Shown: positions 60,101 to 64,000 of the stretch, in pieces
Layout: each line of letters opens with the position of its first letter
Position numbering within the stretch: the stretch's first letter is position 1
DNA from: Pseudoneurospora amorphoporcata
Taxonomy: Eukaryota > Ascomycota > Sordariomycetes > Sordariales > Sordariaceae
NCBI GenBank assembly: GCA_033297205.1
Contig: MU859122.1
Location: 62,001-126,000, forward strand
DNA length: 64,000 bases
Direction: 5' to 3'
Translations under genes and position numbers: made by a program
The notes under the pieces: model-generated
The model's input: the letters and a program-made list of their open reading frames with translations, nothing else
The model's database searches: none
Told to the model about the DNA's origin: nothing

Positions 60101-63100
60101 TTTTGACTCCTCAGAATTGGTTCTTGAGTCCATGAGGATATTCCATGGCATCGACCATCAGGATACGTCAAGTAAGGAAACGAATCGGGGCTCAGCCAAC
60201 GGCTTCTATTGGGAATGTAAGCTTCCCAGACCAAGTAAGCCTAGAAGTTGGAGAGAGCAGCTAATATTTCAAATTAGTACGCAAGCCCACGATGTGTCGT
60301 TGTCGTCTCCGTTGCCGTTTTTCCGGCGCCTAGCCCTTTCGGAGGGATGACGACCCACTCAAAATGAGCTGAGAGCCTGAGACTGCCTCCTCTTGAGCCC
60401 AACACTGTACACTACTTACTGCCTGGGGGTCCGGAACTGCATCATCTGAGTATGTACAACGATATGGGATCAAAACATTGGAAAACGACAATTACGGAGC
60501 TTCAATGATTGGGCAATGGTTCACGTCAACCGTATCCACTTGTTGCCTCTTCAAGCATTCATTCGCTTCTTCAATGGCTCTACTCCGGTTTGACATTCTA
60601 CAGGTTCAGGTTATGGGGTGTTACATACAGTGAGGATAAAGGCCTTTCTATCCCAACGCCGGCGTTGGGCTCTTGTAGTTGCTACACTTCTGTGTCGTAC
60701 CGACCAGTGCCGTGGATAACTGCTACCTTTGAGATCTACAACAACATGGGATCATCGATCTCGACATTTTCAATTGTAAAAGGACGGGTGCAAGTGCAAC
60801 GCTGCCTCCTGGCCTCCTACCAACGCCGGCCCTCCGCTTTCTCTACACCGGCAAGTGGCTTTGTGGCTGGCTCTCCGGCCCAATACCTAACCCCTCCGCT
60901 TCACATTTCCCTTTCCCCAGCTCCCCCAAACCAGCAGCCAAGGCCTTTACTACGACCATAGTCGGGCCCTTGTCCTTGCTGTGACAGGTTGCTGCAGATA
61001 TTACATACCTTACTTCTGCGTCATGATACGGGCTGTCAGCATGCTGGTGTTCCTGCTACGACACTGGCTCTTGGGTGGATAGTCATTTCACATGATTCCG
61101 TATCACCGTGCGTACGATCCACTTCCGTCCGTCGACCCTGAAGTTCCGTGATGTTTAGCAAAGCTGTTTGGCCGTTTCAACGAAGAGAAAGGTGCAAGCA
61201 GCAGAAGTACAAGGGGCTCATTGTCTTCAACAAAGACCATGTTTCAACTCTCGGATCTCGGAGCAAAAATCTAGCCAACTTCATGATAGGAGAGAGTAGC
61301 TCATCGACGTCCTGCCTGGCATCATTTCAACTTTGACCATGTTTCGATCGGTGTTTCTGAACCCATGGCTAATGTCTGACTGCTTGCCGCTTATTAGCCG
61401 AGTTCTAAGGGTTCTCTGTGGTCTATTGCGTTTGCCCTTTCTCGTGTTTCCAGCATCACAAGCTGTCGAGTATGAAGGGGTCTCTAGGGGCATTACACTG
61501 GGCTATAGCATGATGGGTACGGAGATACACTAGCGTTAGCGCACCAGTAACCGTTTTCCGATCGCCTCATCCCCGCCAGCAGCAGGGTTCCAGGGCCCTC
61601 CCCTGGGTTCTCGAACTGCGCTTGCGGAAAGCAGCTACCGAAATACGACGACCCTAACAGCGCCTGGCGTTTTTCAGCGTTGAAGAGCCAAGCACGGTCA
61701 TCCCTTCTGGCTGACCTTTCGAACCCCTTCTTTCATATCCATTCGGATACCACCCTGCCATTCTCTCCATTCTTATTTCCTTCTGCTTGAAACGGAATCA
61801 CACCCTCGACGGGGCATGGGCGCGCCCCTCGTTTATAAAGACACTCGGAAGCCGAAATGGAATGGCCTCACAACCACAGTGTGCGATGAGATATCCTTAT
61901 GCGCAACAGGGCAAGAGTAAGATTTGAGTTGGTCATATCAGGCAGGCGCCTAAAAATGGCCTTGTTCCCCATCCTGGCGTGTTCAGGGATTGAGAACACT
62001 TTCAGACACAAAGCACACCGGCCTCGGTTCTGTCGGTCGGTATGTCGGCTCAACTGCCCTTGACCTGCTCATCTCCAGATGCCTTGATAGGGTACACTAT
62101 GTAACCACCATCGCCGAGAATCAAACGGAACCAGGCTTGTTAGGGGGTGTTCTGCCGGTGACAAGCCCCCTTTCTGTCGCATCAAGCCGTTGTGACAGAT
62201 ACTAGCTCAGTGGGGGGTGTCAAAGGGTGAAAATCGTCCGAGCAACCAACCTGGAAGTGACAGTGGGAACTCCAAAAAAAGAAAGGCAGGCAGAGAGGGA
62301 GACTCGAAACTGGGGGGTCTTCTCTCCGCCGTTCCTGCTTTTAGTCTGGGTTGCGGTCTGTGGGCAATGATCATTTCCTCTTTCTCTCTTTCGAGGTTTC
62401 CTTTAGACTGACTAGTGATGGACCGAGACCCCAGGAACCAGCTCGTTCTGTACCACACCAGCGTCCCCTTGCTATCGGAGGAAAATGCATGGGGATGTTT
62501 ACAGGAACCAGAAAGAGAGCAAGTGAGGGTGGGTAGTAGACACACGGACTCCAACAAGGACTCGGGCTCTCGGGGAACCTTTACGACTGCAGGCGGCAAT
62601 ACAGGAAAGGCAAGGATGGGCGACAGCTTTGGGTGGGAGAGGGGTCGGGTCGGAGGGTGGGTGATGATGGGTTGTATGGGACCATGAGACCATGGGTGGA
62701 TGGATGGAAGGAGTACATTGCGAAAAGGGGGGAGGCTGAGGGAGAAGGGCGGTTGCAATACACCACCATAACCCATCGCTTTCTGTCTACGAGGTAAGTC
62801 TGGGAAGGGACGGAGTATGACTTGTGAGTGGATATGAGGATGTCACACACACTGTAAGGACACTCGTCTCCCAACCCTTCCTCGTCTCTTCCTTTCTCTC
62901 GCCTCCTGTCCCATTTCGACATCCAGCCAGCCAGCCCGTTTCAACCATGGAAGCCTATGGTGAGGGAATGGCAGACGCAAAACATGGCAGCAAGCATTCT
63001 AAGGTTGCTTCTGTTCCTCCTTCGTAACAATGGGAGGGAACAGTCCGCAAGCCACAGCGTTGCGTATGGGTAGGTTAGGTTATCCATACGCACCCGCAAT

Positions 63101-64000
63101 CATACACTAGCTGGGTGTAGAGTGTGCAATTCGGACGGGATGGCACGGTAGGTGTGCTGTGTCCATGATCCATCTCTACGGCACTGGCACAGCGACAGTC
63201 GTGTCGTGTTTGTTTACAAGACAAAACGAAGTGACTGACTGACAGTCTGAGTTGCAACGTGAACGGGCTCACTTGACTGACTACATAGGGCCTCGAGGGG
63301 TAGTTGTCCCTCGCAGAGATGATATGGGATTAAACAGGTTGTCCGCTACTATTACCGACGCGGATTATTGATCACGAAAGTGGAAGTCAGGTACTGATTA
63401 ACTATCAACTCACAGACGTCCGTTGCGGTAGTTGAAAGCTCCTTCCTTTCTTAGAAGTCTCTCCTCTCTTGGCGAGTGCCTTGACTGACTGTTACCTAGG
63501 CTCTAGGGTAGTTCCTAGTTCCTATACTATTCATCTGTTGAGCTAACAAAGGCCGGGAGCAGGACAATCCGTCCAGACCCAGAGTGGTGAGACGAGAATA
63601 CCAGGCGGCCACGATAACTACGATAACAACGATCATTACAGGAACGATTTCTAGGCATGTCTTTGCTCTTGAAGACGCCCGCACATGATCAAGTGAAAAT
63701 AAAGGAAATGATGTAACACCAGAACAACAAGCTCGGGTTGATGACCCGGGTTATCAAAATGAGCTCCAGCCGACGAGAACGAAGGACCTGTCACTGGGTA
63801 GCAAACATCACATAATCCATCCAGAGAAGTAGCAACCCTCTCCATGCAGAAATCACAACCATCATGAGCATGCGGCGCGCTTACCTCGGCTTTCTCTGCG
63901 TCTTGGTTCTCTTTGCATATTACCCACCACAAAAACCCGAAATTAAAAAGCATGCGTGGCTTCCCCTTCCCTTCGCTTCACTTTCTCCCTCTCCTTTGGT
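51121..64000. other. Long gene-free region
   Basis: About 12.9 kb to the right edge, continuing the vib-1 upstream region. I checked both strands for long frames, splice-linked short frames, tRNA boxes and family motifs, and support none. The longest frames (194, 189, 152 and 150 codons) are low-complexity or motif-free. Base composition is ordinary, not the AT-rich signature of RIP, and no transposon was recognised. Short TAGGTA and CTGGCA-type words recur without clear periodicity. The region may hold a distal promoter, unspliced non-coding transcripts or fast-evolving small genes that cannot be seen by eye. Confidence 0.5.

Noticed and set aside
62190..62230. Second tRNA-like A box (TAGCTCAGTGGGG), plus strand
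   Set aside because: No T-loop sequence or cloverleaf pairing within 100 bases.
62207..62776. 189-codon minus-strand Pro/Ser-rich open frame
   Set aside because: Low-complexity reading of CT/GA-rich DNA with no conserved segment.

Overview
This 64-kb window is nuclear DNA of a filamentous ascomycete, almost certainly Neurospora or a very close relative such as Sordaria. The genes carry short GT-AG introns, mostly 50-120 nt, with CTAAC/CTGAC branch sites. The protein set is Sordariomycete-like: an ERp38-type protein disulfide isomerase, HAM-2/PRO22 and VIB-1. From memory, ham-2 and vib-1 also lie close together in N. crassa (loci numbered NCU03727 and NCU03725), which fits. No tRNA, rRNA, transposon or RIP-degraded AT-rich block was recognised. 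A 10-N gap with poor flanks at about 51 kb marks this as a draft assembly.

Layout. 1-14 kb is gene-dense: NAD kinase (+), tul-1/dsc1 RING E3 ligase (-), an HSBP1 gene of 77 residues in three exons (+), erp38 PDI (-), ribosomal protein uS14/S29 with a 9-nt last exon (+), and mitochondrial EF-Tu (-). 16-27 kb holds a secreted Ala/Pro-rich protein (+), a MARVEL-type membrane protein (-), a degenerate intron-bearing copy of ribosomal protein eL43 (-), a DUF6454-like protein (+) and a Sis1-type DnaJ (+). 28-49 kb holds a HAD phosphatase (+), Rit1 tRNA ribosylphosphate transferase (-), a Zn2Cys6 transcription factor (+), ham-2 (-, with an apparent 1-nt frameshift), a DUF2011-like protein (-) and vib-1 (-). 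From 49.3 kb to the right edge, about 14.7 kb, I find no gene.

The housekeeping genes cover translation (uS14, EF-Tu, Rit1), ER folding and quality control (ERp38, Tul1), chaperone and stress control (Sis1, HSBP1) and cofactor synthesis (NAD kinase). The most coherent biological pair is ham-2 (STRIPAK, hyphal fusion) and vib-1 (heterokaryon-incompatibility death programme), separated by one gene. The observations most worth checking are the ham-2 frameshift, the eL43 pseudogene or variant, the 84-codon upstream ORF in frame with vib-1, the long gene-free region beyond vib-1, and the duplicated low-quality sequence around the gap.
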